A model generated the notes under the pieces. That model did not search any database. It saw nothing but the letters and a program-made list of their open reading frames with translations, and was not told the origin of the DNA. Of a DNA stretch of 64,000 bases, positions 42,116-51,073 are shown in pieces. Each line of letters opens with the position of its first letter. Within the stretch, counting starts at the first letter, position 1. Where the stretch lies: assembly GCA_965248975.1 (NCBI GenBank), contig CBDFKU010000015.1:124001-188000 (forward strand), written 5' to 3'. Source of the stretch: CBDFKU01 sp965248975 (GTDB taxonomy: Bacteria > Chloroflexota > Dehalococcoidia > Lucifugimonadales > JAGWBF01). The translations under genes and the position numbers were made by a program.

Positions 42116-44572
42116 ATGGACTCACTCACGAGGTACGAGGTTCCCTTCGAGAAGCTCTGTTGGACATGTAACACCACCGATCTCCCCTTCGAGTGTACTG
42201 ACGAGCTTGCTCCTCCCCAAGGACTCATCGGGCAGAACCGGGCCGTCAGCGCCATCCAGTTTGGCCTGGACCTGGACAAGCCCGGATATAACCTCTTCGT
42301 CACCGGACTTACGGGGACCGGAAAGACGTCGGCCATCAAGAAGCACCTGCAGACCGTCATCGACGAACGCGAAGCCAGGGGAGTACAGCTCTCCGTGTAT
42401 GACTGGTGCTACGTTCACAACTTTGCCGACCCTGATCGGCCCCAGATGCTGAAGCTGTCGATCGGCCAGGGGAAGCAGCTTCAGCGGGCGGCGGAGGAGT
42501 TGCTGAAGACCCTGAAGGAAGAAATACCCAAGCTCTTCTCCAGCGAAGAATACCTGGACCAACGCAAGCAGCTTGAGGAGGACGGCAGGACCGAGTACCA
42601 GACCCGGATCCAGGACCTCGAGCGGCAGGTACGGGGGGAGAGCTTCGGCCTCCAGATCTCCCCCACCGGCGTCAACCTCTTTCCGCTGACCGGCGACGGA
42701 GGCCCCTTCCAGCCCGAAGAGTTCATGCGGTTGGGCGAGGAAGAGCGAATGGCCATCGAGGAGAAGCGAAACCGATTGCTGCAGGTCGTCCAGGAAACCA
42801 TGGAGCAGCTTCGCTCCATCGAGAGAAACACCCAGAGCAAGGTTAAGGAGCTGGACTTGGCTGTCGGGGCCAGGGGGCTTTCCGAGATATTCGGCCAACT
42901 CGCCCTTGAGGGCGACGGGCAGCCCGGGGTTGCCGGCTTCATGGCGTCTCTGAAGGAGTACACTTTAAACAACATGAACCTGTTATCCAACGACGGAACC
43001 TCCGGGCCATCGATCTCCCCTCAGCTACCGACCCTCCCCAGCGCGACCCAGTCCAACCCGCTGCTGCCCTTCGAGATCACCGTCCTGGTGGACAACGCGG
43101 GAACCAGCACGGCCCCCATCATAATCGAGTCCAACCCTACCTGGGGCAACCTGTTCGGCCGGATCGAGCGGCGGGCGTTCATGGGAGCATACTTCAGCGA
43201 CCACACCATGCTCAAGCCCGGCGCCGTCCACCAAGCCAACGGCGGATACCTGGTGCTCAACGTGCGCGACCTCCTGCAGAATCCCGGCGTATGGGAGGGG
43301 CTGAAACGGGCGATTCGGGACAAGGAGGCCCGACTGGAGGATCCGGCGGCGCAGCTGGGCATCATCGCTCCCCAGGGCCTCAGGCCCCAGCCGCTGCCTT
43401 GGAGCGCCAAGGTGATCGTGACCGGCGACGAGAGCACCTACCGGCTTCTTTCCACCTACGATCAGGAAGACTTCTGGGAGATGTTCAAGGTCAAGGCCGA
43501 GTTCGACTCTCAGATAGACCTGACCCCCGAGACCGTGGCCGATTACTGCGCCTTCATCTGCGGCACCTGCCACACGGAAGGACTGCTGCACTGTGACCGC
43601 GGCGGGGTGGCCAGGGTCCTGGAGTACGGAGCAAGACTGGTCTCGGACCAGACCAAGCTGTCGACCCGATTCGGCCAGGTCAAGGACCTGCTGATCGAGT
43701 CGGACTATTGGGCTCGCAAGGCGTCCCACGAGCTCATAACCGGGGACGACGTGCGCCGAGCGCTGAACGAGAAGACCTATCGGCTGAACCTGGTCGAAGA
43801 GAAGCTCCGCATGCTAATAGCCGAGGGCACCCTGATGGTGGACATGTCTGGAGAGGTCGTAGCCCAGGTGAACGGACTCGTGGTCTACGACCTGGGGGAC
43901 TTCAGCTTCGGTCGGCCGGCCCGCATCACCGCCAGGACCTTCGCCGGAAGACGTGGTGTCGTCAACATCGAGCGGGAGGCCCAGCTCAGCGGGCCCATCC
44001 ACGACAAGGGAGTCCTGATCCTGAGCGGGTACCTGGGGTGGAAGTTCGCCCAGGACACGCCACTGTCCCTCTCGGCCAGCCTGTCCTTCGAGCAGTCCTA
44101 CGAGGGCGTCGAGGGGGACAGCGCCTCTCCCACAGAGCTCTATGCCATACTGTCCAGCCTCTCGGGTCTGCCTATCAAGCAGAGCATCGCCATCACCGGC
44201 TCGGTGAACCAGAAGGGAGAGATTCAGCCCATCGGAGGAGTAAACCAGAAGGTGGAGGGCTTCTTCGAGATATGCCGATTGGTCGGGCTCACGGGAGAGC
44301 AAGGGGTCATCGTGCCCCACCAGAACGTCAGGAACCTGATGCTTCGCGACGAGGTCGTGGAGGCCATTGGGGAAGGCCGGTTTCACATCTACTCGGTAAA
44401 GAGCATCGACGAGGGGATAGAGATCCTCACGGGAGTGCCTGCCGGCGAGCGCCAAGCCGACGGCTCCTACCTTCCGGGGACGGTGAACCACCAGGTGGAA
44501 AACCGGCTAAAGGAGCTGGCCGGCTCCCTCAAGGGCTTCTACGCCGAGATGCTGGGAGACAGGGCAGGCTAG
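42116..44572 (+). CDS. Lon-family AAA+ protease (LonB-like, AAA_32)
   Basis: An 818-residue ATP-dependent protease of the LonB-like type. A Cys pair near the N-terminus (LCWTCNTTDLPF) precedes the AAA domain with Walker A GLTGTGKTS (59-67) and an interrupted coiled-coil-like region (about 125-270). The protease domain has the Ser-Lys dyad: Ser in EGDSASPTELY and Lys in GGVNQKVEGFF. It should degrade misfolded or regulatory proteins in the cytoplasm. GGGAGGTAGG precedes the ATG. Confidence 0.93.
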   Translation: MDSLTRYEVPFEKLCWTCNTTDLPFECTDELAPPQGLIGQNRAVSAIQFGLDLDKPGYNLFVTGLTGTGKTSAIKKHLQTVIDEREARGVQLSVYDWCYVHNFADPDRPQMLKLSIGQGKQLQRAAEELLKTLKEEIPKLFSSEEYLDQRKQLEEDGRTEYQTRIQDLERQVRGESFGLQISPTGVNLFPLTGDGGPFQPEEFMRLGEEERMAIEEKRNRLLQVVQETMEQLRSIERNTQSKVKELDLAVGARGLSEIFGQLALEGDGQPGVAGFMASLKEYTLNNMNLLSNDGTSGPSISPQLPTLPSATQSNPLLPFEITVLVDNAGTSTAPIIIESNPTWGNLFGRIERRAFMGAYFSDHTMLKPGAVHQANGGYLVLNVRDLLQNPGVWEGLKRAIRDKEARLEDPAAQLGIIAPQGLRPQPLPWSAKVIVTGDESTYRLLSTYDQEDFWEMFKVKAEFDSQIDLTPETVADYCAFICGTCHTEGLLHCDRGGVARVLEYGARLVSDQTKLSTRFGQVKDLLIESDYWARKASHELITGDDVRRALNEKTYRLNLVEEKLRMLIAEGTLMVDMSGEVVAQVNGLVVYDLGDFSFGRPARITARTFAGRRGVVNIEREAQLSGPIHDKGVLILSGYLGWKFAQDTPLSLSASLSFEQSYEGVEGDSASPTELYAILSSLSGLPIKQSIAITGSVNQKGEIQPIGGVNQKVEGFFEICRLVGLTGEQGVIVPHQNVRNLMLRDEVVEAIGEGRFHIYSVKSIDEGIEILTGVPAGERQADGSYLPGTVNHQVENRLKELAGSLKGFYAEMLGDRAG

Positions 44573-44583
44573 CCAGTTAGGGA

Positions 44584-45291
44584 TTACCGATACCGGCGGC
44601 GCCGCAGTCCCGGATACTCCTTCATCTCCAGCAGCCACGTTATCCGCTGTACCAGGGCCGCCACCTCTTCGAGGGCGAGTAGACTCATCAGCTCCTGGAC
44701 CCTCCCATCGGGGTTGCCCAGCTTCTCCAGGAGGTTCGCCATGTCGGTCTGCAGGTGATTGGCGATGGCAGCGCCGGCGCAGTCCCAGATCACGGTCCTC
44801 ACCTTGATGACCGAGTGAAAGGTTAGGCCGTGGTCTATTCCCCATATCTTCCCATCGGAGTCCTCGATACAGTGGGAGGCCTTTCGGTCGGCGTTGTTGG
44901 CCACCAGGTCGAAGCAGGCCATGAGGGCCAGCCGGTCGCCGTTGGTCTCCCTCAGGCTGAAGTAGTTGACCCGAGGGTCGTGGTCTATGTAAAGCTGAAG
45001 CGAGCCGACGCCGTAGGGGCCGTCCCGCATGATGGTGAGTGGTACGAAGTCCCAGCCCAGGATCTGACTCAGTAGATATGCAGCGTACTCTCGCTTGTAA
45101 AGGGTACCTTCGGGGAAATCCCAAAGGGGTACCTCGCCGTCCCTGGGCTTATAGACCGCGCGGCATTCGTCAGTCCCGTCGGCGACGTTGACGATGAAGG
45201 TATAGTTCGAGCCGATAGGAGACAACTCGGCGGAGCTTATCTCCCCTCGTTGCAGCAGTTGGAGCGTGCTCTCCGGTGACCGCAATGGCAT
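44584..45291 (-). CDS. SCO1664 family protein (PI3/4-kinase-like fold)
   Basis: A 235-residue protein of the SCO1664 family: YKPRDGEVPLWDFPEGTLYKREYAAYLLSQ with a kinase-like Lys, and WGIDHGLTFH near residue 150 with an Asp-His pair as in phosphoinositide-kinase-like folds. The start at 45291 gives the family length. It follows a DUF3090 gene by 20 bp, as it often does in actinobacteria near mycothiol genes. The biochemical activity is not established. Confidence 0.8.
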   Translation of the reverse strand: MPLRSPESTLQLLQRGEISSAELSPIGSNYTFIVNVADGTDECRAVYKPRDGEVPLWDFPEGTLYKREYAAYLLSQILGWDFVPLTIMRDGPYGVGSLQLYIDHDPRVNYFSLRETNGDRLALMACFDLVANNADRKASHCIEDSDGKIWGIDHGLTFHSVIKVRTVIWDCAGAAIANHLQTDMANLLEKLGNPDGRVQELMSLLALEEVAALVQRITWLLEMKEYPGLRRRRYR

Positions 45292-45311
45292 TTTGAATCG
45301 GAGGCCGGGCC

Positions 45312-45833
45312 TCAGTCCTCCAGGAGCCCGTGACCGTTGGAGCGGGGGCACATATGTCCGTCGGGATTGATCGGCTGGGAGCACAGAGGACACCTGGGCC
45401 TCCCTGCGGCGCACACTTCCAGGGCCTCTTTGGACAGGTCCTCCCCCATGCTCAAGGGGAGCCAGAAACTCAGCGTGCCGGGACTGTCCTCGGGTTCTTC
45501 TACCTCGTGAGCCACGATCAGGAAACAGTTGCTCGCCTTGTCGTGTCCCAGAGCCAGCTTCCCGGCCTTGAAATCGACGTTGGTAATGGCTCCGCTCCAC
45601 TCCGGCTCGGGACTTTGGCTCTGGACGGACTTTTCTCCATCGGACAGAGCGCCGACTATCTCCTGGATATAAAGACCCAGCTGATAGAGCTGCTCTTTTT
45701 CGAGCCACACCGATGCCGAGGCAGCCCCCGACTCCAATGCCAGCCGGAAAGTCCTCTGGCCCGGGTTGCCTATCGCCTCGGCGTTGGCACGGGCAACGGC
45801 ACCAAACCTGTGTTTCGCAGGGCCCGCTTCCAT
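45312..45833 (-). CDS. DUF3090 family protein
   Basis: A 173-residue DUF3090 protein. It begins HRFGAVARANAEAIGNPGQRTF, and the C-terminal CPLCSQPINPDGHMCPRSNGH is the family's zinc-binding tail. DUF3090, SCO1664 and a histidine phosphatase form a recurring group in actinobacteria; here the phosphatase is missing from the neighbourhood. The biochemical role is unknown. Confidence 0.85.
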   Translation of the reverse strand: MEAGPAKHRFGAVARANAEAIGNPGQRTFRLALESGAASASVWLEKEQLYQLGLYIQEIVGALSDGEKSVQSQSPEPEWSGAITNVDFKAGKLALGHDKASNCFLIVAHEVEEPEDSPGTLSFWLPLSMGEDLSKEALEVCAAGRPRCPLCSQPINPDGHMCPRSNGHGLLED

Positions 45834-45936
45834 AGCAACTCCATGATATTCTCTCTGGCCACTTTTTTACAAGGTTAGCTTCGGACCCTTCCCGACCGGT
45901 ATGACACCGGCGTTACGAGCCTGCCCGGGCACGATG

Positions 45937-47583
45937 CTATCCGAAGGGCCTGCGATGAGACGCGGCCGTCTCCTGGCAGGTAATGAACTCCAGGAGGGCC
46001 GCCTTCCCATCCTCGGTAGCCTTACGGGCCCGGTTGATGGCGGGGCCTATCTCTGCCGGGTCCTCTACCCGCTCGGCGTATCCGCCCATTGCACGGGCCA
46101 TGTCTGCGTAATTGCCACCGATGTCTCTGGTCCCGTAGAGCTCGTGAGATACGGGCATCATGCGAGTTTCTGCGGCCATACCTGAGTTGTTGGAAACCAT
46201 TGCTACGATCGGCAGGTTACAGCGCACCGCCGTCTCGAAGTCCAGCCCCACCATTCCGAAGGCTGCGTCCCCCATCCAGTGGATGGCCAGCTTATCGGGG
46301 GCCGCCAGCTTGGCGCCGATGGTAAGGCCCAGGCCCGTGCCAAGGCCGTGGGACTTGCCCCATCCGATGTAGCTTCGTGGGCCGGCCGCCCGGTAGAAGG
46401 GCACCATCTGATCCCGGGGGCTGCCGGAGTCGTGGGTGACGATGGCTTCGCCCGGATCTACGGTCCGCATCAGCTCCCAGATAACCCGGTAGGGTGTCAT
46501 GGGCACCTCGTCGGAGGTGAGCTTGGGCATCCATTCTTTTAGCCACTCTTCCCTGGCTGCCGCCACCTGCGCTGCTGCGCCATCGCCGGCCGCGGCCTTC
46601 CCTCCTTGCCGATCCTTCACGGCCTCGATAAGCTGCCCCAGCACCACCTTGGCGTCCCCGATGAGGGGATGGTCGATGGTGTAGTCTTTGTTGATGTCGA
46701 CCGGGTCGTTGGTGGCCTGGACCATCACCTTGCCCGGTGGCACCGTCATTGTCATGCCGTGGCGGGTGAAACTGGTGCCGATGCCGAACACCACGTCGGC
46801 CTTTGGCAGGATGCTGACCACCGGTCCGGCAACGGTAGCCGCTCCGGTCCCCAGCGCCAGGGGATGGCTCTCTGGGAAGGAGCCCTTCCCGGCCAGGGTG
46901 GTCATCACCGGCGCCTGAAGCAGCTCCGCCAGCCGGACCAACTCTTCGGTGGCCTCGGCGTACATGACCCCCTGTCCGGCGTGTATCACCGGCAAGCGGG
47001 CCTCCAGCAGCACCCGGGCCACCTCGTCGACGTCTCGCGGGTCGGCGGCGGCCCGGGTGACCGTTACCGGCCGGTACATCAGGGCCGACTCGTCCACCTC
47101 CGACGTTGCGATGTCCACCGGGATCTCCACCATCACCGGTCCGGGGCGGCCCATCTTCAGGTTGCTGAAGGCCCGTCGCATGATCTCCGAGAGCCGCTCT
47201 CCAGTGTTGACCTGCTCTACAGACTTGGTCACCGGCGCATAGACGGGGACCGACTGGAAGTGGGGCGGTATCCCAGCCCTCTCTCCGGGATGGCCCAGGG
47301 GAAGTATCAGCATCGGGACCGAGTCGGAGTAGGCCGTCGCCACGCCGGCGAAGGCGTTCTCCGACCCCGGCCCGTACTGCATGGCGAAAACGCCGGGAGG
47401 CCGCCCGTTGGAGATGCGGCTGAAGCCGTCGGCGATCCCGACGCCGACCCGCTCCTGGCGGCACACTACTGGCCGGATCCCGGCCTGGGCGGCGGCCTCG
47501 ATCATGGTTGTGGTGGGGTAGCAGGGCATGTACTGCACCCCTTCGCGCTTCAGGATCTCGGCGATGGCGTCAACTACTTTCAT
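45937..47583 (-). CDS. Thiamine diphosphate-dependent enzyme (acetolactate synthase-like)
   Basis: A 548-residue ThDP enzyme with the catalytic Glu in CRQERVGVGIADGFS, a middle domain, and the ThDP/Mg motif MGDAAFGM followed by SNNSGM. The length and domain order match the acetolactate synthase/sulfoacetaldehyde acetyltransferase/oxalyl-CoA decarboxylase group. It is only distantly related to the enzyme at 16232. No small subunit is present. AAGGAGG precedes the ATG. Confidence 0.85.
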   Translation of the reverse strand: MKVVDAIAEILKREGVQYMPCYPTTTMIEAAAQAGIRPVVCRQERVGVGIADGFSRISNGRPPGVFAMQYGPGSENAFAGVATAYSDSVPMLILPLGHPGERAGIPPHFQSVPVYAPVTKSVEQVNTGERLSEIMRRAFSNLKMGRPGPVMVEIPVDIATSEVDESALMYRPVTVTRAAADPRDVDEVARVLLEARLPVIHAGQGVMYAEATEELVRLAELLQAPVMTTLAGKGSFPESHPLALGTGAATVAGPVVSILPKADVVFGIGTSFTRHGMTMTVPPGKVMVQATNDPVDINKDYTIDHPLIGDAKVVLGQLIEAVKDRQGGKAAAGDGAAAQVAAAREEWLKEWMPKLTSDEVPMTPYRVIWELMRTVDPGEAIVTHDSGSPRDQMVPFYRAAGPRSYIGWGKSHGLGTGLGLTIGAKLAAPDKLAIHWMGDAAFGMVGLDFETAVRCNLPIVAMVSNNSGMAAETRMMPVSHELYGTRDIGGNYADMARAMGGYAERVEDPAEIGPAINRARKATEDGKAALLEFITCQETAASHRRPFG

Positions 47584-47722
47584 GGTGATCAGCCTCCTTC
47601 AGGATGTGACCAGGAATGATGGGCTCAAGCGGGATGCTTTACCCCCGGGGAGCTCTTGCACATGTCCGCCCCCCGGACGGCCGTTCCATTGTAGCGTCCC
47701 ACCACAATGGCGACAAGGGACA

Positions 47723-48589
47723 TCATCCGGCCGCTGGGCCGGGACCACTTTTGCCCGGACTGCCTTTGATGGAGTAGGCCACAGGAGTTTGCTCCACCAC
47801 GCCTTCCTTGACGAGCTTGGCCAGGTGGGTCATGACGTTTCCCGCCGCCGCCCGGTGCAGCCCTTTGGGCAGGTTGCGTGGATACACCTCCCTCACGATC
47901 TCTTCGACGTCGGTGAGCCCCCTGGCGATGGCGGCCAGCACCTGTCGCTCCCGCTCTTGGCGATGGCTAATGTAGGACTGGATGCGGCGCTGGCCCTCCA
48001 CTACCACCGGGCCGTGGCCGGGACAGATGATCTTGGGGCGGTAGCGGGCGAGCACCTCCAGGGACCGCATGTAGTCCGACAGGTCCCGCACCGTGGACGA
48101 AGAGGAGCCCAGGATGGTGTCACCGGTGAACATCACCCGTTGCCGCGGCATGTAGTAGCAGACGTGGTCCTCTTCGTGGCCCGGGGTGAAGAGCGCCCTT
48201 AGCGCCGCCCCGCCCCCGGTCCTGAGAAGCTCCCTGGACCGTAGACCCATGACGACTCCCTGCCCAAGGATACGCTCCAGGCGCTCCACCAGCCTGGGAT
48301 GGCAGCGGACCGGGCAGCCCATCCTCTCCTGTAGCCGGTCCAACCCTCCGATGTGGTCTCCGTGGCCGTGGGTCACCAGTATGGCCGTCATGGCGGGGCT
48401 TCCCAGCTCGGTATAGAAGTCCAGGATGCGCCTAGTCCAATCCCTGTAGTGCTCACCAGTATCTATCGCCACCATGCCTTCGCAGGGGTCGCCGACGAAG
48501 TAGATGTTGGTCCCGCCGGGGTGCATTATCCCCGAACCACTCCGGTCCTCGGCGATGTGCACCCGGTAAACGTGAGCCGTGACCTGCAT
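47723..48589 (-). CDS. MBL-fold metallohydrolase with winged-helix tail (LACTB2-like)
   Basis: A 288-residue metallo-beta-lactamase-fold protein with THGHGDHIGG (HxHxDH), His in FTPGHEEDH and Asp in FTGDTIL. The C-terminal 60 residues (EEIVREVYPRNLPKGLHRAA) match the winged-helix extension of LACTB2-type thioesterases or endoribonucleases. The ATG at 48589 is preferred over an in-frame GTG at 48604. The substrate is uncertain. Confidence 0.78.
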   Translation of the reverse strand: MQVTAHVYRVHIAEDRSGSGIMHPGGTNIYFVGDPCEGMVAIDTGEHYRDWTRRILDFYTELGSPAMTAILVTHGHGDHIGGLDRLQERMGCPVRCHPRLVERLERILGQGVVMGLRSRELLRTGGGAALRALFTPGHEEDHVCYYMPRQRVMFTGDTILGSSSSTVRDLSDYMRSLEVLARYRPKIICPGHGPVVVEGQRRIQSYISHRQERERQVLAAIARGLTDVEEIVREVYPRNLPKGLHRAAAGNVMTHLAKLVKEGVVEQTPVAYSIKGSPGKSGPGPAAG

Positions 48590-48751
48590 CAAGTCCTCAT
48601 TCACGCCATGATTGTACCCGAGGAGGTCGGGGTGTCAAGCTGGGCTCCACTTTCTGGAGTGCGTCGGTTTTTCGCCTCTGGAACGGCGTTATAGAATAGT
48701 AGGGACGCGTAGACGGCCCACTAGGTAGGTACGATATGTGTAAGGGGAGCC

Positions 48752-49687
48752 ATGCAATCTAGAAAAGTCAAGTTCGGAGTGCGGATACACCAAGGGGGCT
48801 ACAGCTACGACGACTTGAAGAGGATCTGGACCGAGGCGGACGGGCTGGGGTACCACTCGGCCACCCTGTACGATCTCCTGAACGTGCCTACGCTGGAGTG
48901 CTGGACCACCCTATCGGCCCTGGCCACCGAGACCCGAAACATCCGGCTCACCCCACTGGTGCTGGCCAACCATTACCGGACTCCCGCGCTCATGGCCAAG
49001 ATGGCCTCCACCCTTGACGTTATCAGCGGGGGCCGGCTAGAGCTGGGGATCGGCGCCGGAGGAGGTGAGGCCGACAGCCTTGCTTCGGGGTATTCCTTCC
49101 CTGCGACGCCCGTCCGGGTCGCCATGCTGGAAGAGGCCCTGGAGGCGATCATAGCTCTGTGGACGCGCCCCAACGTGGATCTCCGTGGCGAGTATTACAC
49201 TATCGCGGGCGGGTCCCATGAGCCGAGACCGGTACAGGACCCCCGCCCACCGATACTGGTGGGCGGCCACGGCGAAAGGTACCTGCTGAGGACGGCGGCC
49301 CGCTACGCCGACATTTGCAACGTCGGCTTTGAGATGAGCCTGGATGAGCATCGGGCGAAGCTCGGCATCCTGGAGCGCCACTGCCGGGAGTACGGGCGGG
49401 ACGTCGCCGAGATTGAGGTGAGCCACAACACCCGCGTGCTCATAGAGGCCGACGACACCGAGTACCAGAAGCTGCTGGAGCAGGGGGCGGCCCGCTCGCA
49501 CACCACCGTGGAGGCCTACAGCGCGTCCTTGTCCGGAGCCATATCCGGGCCGCCGGACCGGTGCATCGAGCAGTTGAAGCGTTATGTCAACCAAGGGGTC
49601 ACTTACTTTTTTCTGCTGTTCCCGGACCCGATCCCCACGGAGAGCCTCAGGCTCTTCGCCAGAGAGGTCATGCCCCAATTCGCCTGA
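48752..49687 (+). CDS. LLM-class flavin-dependent oxidoreductase
   Basis: A 311-residue luciferase-like TIM-barrel oxidoreductase. FGVRIHQGGYSYDDL opens the barrel, and the segment STLDVISGGRLELGIGAGG is the family's flavin-phosphate-binding region. It is likely F420- or FMN-dependent. AAGGGGAGCC lies before the ATG. It is the first of four flavin monooxygenase genes on the same strand in 48.7-54.8 kb, but it is shorter than the other three and only distantly similar. Confidence 0.88.
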   Translation: MQSRKVKFGVRIHQGGYSYDDLKRIWTEADGLGYHSATLYDLLNVPTLECWTTLSALATETRNIRLTPLVLANHYRTPALMAKMASTLDVISGGRLELGIGAGGGEADSLASGYSFPATPVRVAMLEEALEAIIALWTRPNVDLRGEYYTIAGGSHEPRPVQDPRPPILVGGHGERYLLRTAARYADICNVGFEMSLDEHRAKLGILERHCREYGRDVAEIEVSHNTRVLIEADDTEYQKLLEQGAARSHTTVEAYSASLSGAISGPPDRCIEQLKRYVNQGVTYFFLLFPDPIPTESLRLFAREVMPQFA

Positions 49688-49841
49688 ACCGGCGCAGGTA
49701 AGCGATCGGCAGCACTTTGCCGGCCACCCTTCGATTGACAATCAGGCCGTAGTTGGGGTAGCCTTGAGGCGGTCGGCCGATGTTGGCTGGCGTGGATCAT
49801 TCTGCTAAGATATTAGACTATAAAAGGGTGAGGAGACAGGC

Positions 49842-50870
49842 ATGGACTTCGGTATGTTCACCGAGTTCCACGTACGGGAGGGGATGACCCAGGCGGATGC
49901 CTTCGATGAGCATCTCAAAGAGGTCGAGGTGGCCGAGGAGATGGGCCTCGATTCCGTTTGGTTGGCAGAGTACCACTTCGCTCCACAGCGTTCGGTTATC
50001 TCTGCACCCCTGATGATCGGGAGTGCCATCGCAGCCCGTACTAAGAGGATCAGGATCGGGGGGGCGGTGTTCGTGGTGCCCCTTTACAACCCCTTGCGGA
50101 TGGCCGAGGAGGCCGCCACCCTGGACCACATTAGCAAGGGTCGCTTCGAGTTCGGAGTGGGACGCAGCGCCCTGACTATGTTCTACCGGGGCTACAACCT
50201 GGACTATGAGGAGACGCGAGACAGGTTCTTCGAAGGCCTGGACATAGTCTTGAAGGCCTGGACCAACGAGAAGTTTTCCCACGATGGCCAGTACTGGCAG
50301 TTCCAGGATGTGGAGGTCGTGCCCAAGCCGTACCAAAAGCCCTACCCGCCGGTTCGGGTCGGAGTGCTCAGCCGGGAGACCTTTGCGCTGCTGGGCGAGA
50401 TGGGACACTACATTTCCTTCTTTGGCGCTGCCCCCATTCCCGACCTCAAGGAGCAGGTGGAGGAGTACCGGGCGTCCTGGAAGGAAGCGGGGCACCCTGG
50501 GGCCGGGGACGCCAACATGCGCATCGCCGTTTACGTGGCCGAGACCGAGGAGAAGGCCCGTAACGAGCCCGAGGCCAGCGCCAAGCATCAGCAGGAGTAC
50601 GATTACAGGGTGACCTCTGCTTACATGACCACCCCGGAACGGGTCGCGAGGAGCCGAGCAGCCGCCCAGGCACCCTACGAGGACCTGCTGGGCCGGAGGC
50701 TGATAACCGGAACGCCAGAGAGCGTGACGGACCAGCTCATGGCCTACCAGGACGAGTTGAAGCTGTCCGGAATGATCGTCGAGTTCAACTTCGGCGGGCA
50801 GATCCCCTACGATCGCGTCCTTAACTCGATGAACCTCTTCTGCAACAAAGTCGTACCCAAGTTCAAGTAG
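49842..50870 (+). CDS. LLM-class flavin-dependent monooxygenase, tandem copy A
   Basis: A 342-residue bacterial-luciferase-like monooxygenase. The opening MDFGMFTEFHVREGMTQADA, the segment VWLAEYHFAPQRSV and ISKGRFEFGVGRSALT are typical of the type that uses reduced FMN and oxygen, as proposed for recalcitrant organic matter oxidation in SAR202-like bacteria. A TATAAA box and GGTGAGGAG lie upstream. It has exactly the same length as copies B (disrupted) and C downstream. Confidence 0.9.
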   Translation: MDFGMFTEFHVREGMTQADAFDEHLKEVEVAEEMGLDSVWLAEYHFAPQRSVISAPLMIGSAIAARTKRIRIGGAVFVVPLYNPLRMAEEAATLDHISKGRFEFGVGRSALTMFYRGYNLDYEETRDRFFEGLDIVLKAWTNEKFSHDGQYWQFQDVEVVPKPYQKPYPPVRVGVLSRETFALLGEMGHYISFFGAAPIPDLKEQVEEYRASWKEAGHPGAGDANMRIAVYVAETEEKARNEPEASAKHQQEYDYRVTSAYMTTPERVARSRAAAQAPYEDLLGRRLITGTPESVTDQLMAYQDELKLSGMIVEFNFGGQIPYDRVLNSMNLFCNKVVPKFK

Positions 50871-50936
50871 CGGCCCTCTCAGAACGCACGATCCGTCCAC
50901 GAAGGTGGTCTGCCACCACTCTTTCGGGAGTTGCCC

Positions 50937-51073
50937 ATGCGGTTCGGTCTCTTCACAGAGTTCCACATGCGGGATGGCAAAAGCCAGGAAGACGCCTTCG
51001 AGGAGCACCTCAGCGAGGCACTCCTGGCTGAGGAGTTGGGGATGGACTCCGTCTGGCTGGCGGAGTACCACTT
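50937..51073 (+). pseudogene. LLM-class flavin monooxygenase copy B, 5' fragment
   Basis: The first 45 codons (MRFGLFTEFHMRDGKSQEDA to VWLAEYHL) of a paralogue of copies A and C. It is interrupted by the second insertion sequence. Joining 51073 to 52823 gives one open frame of 342 codons plus stop, the same as both paralogues, so the breakpoint is known to the base. Confidence 0.92.
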
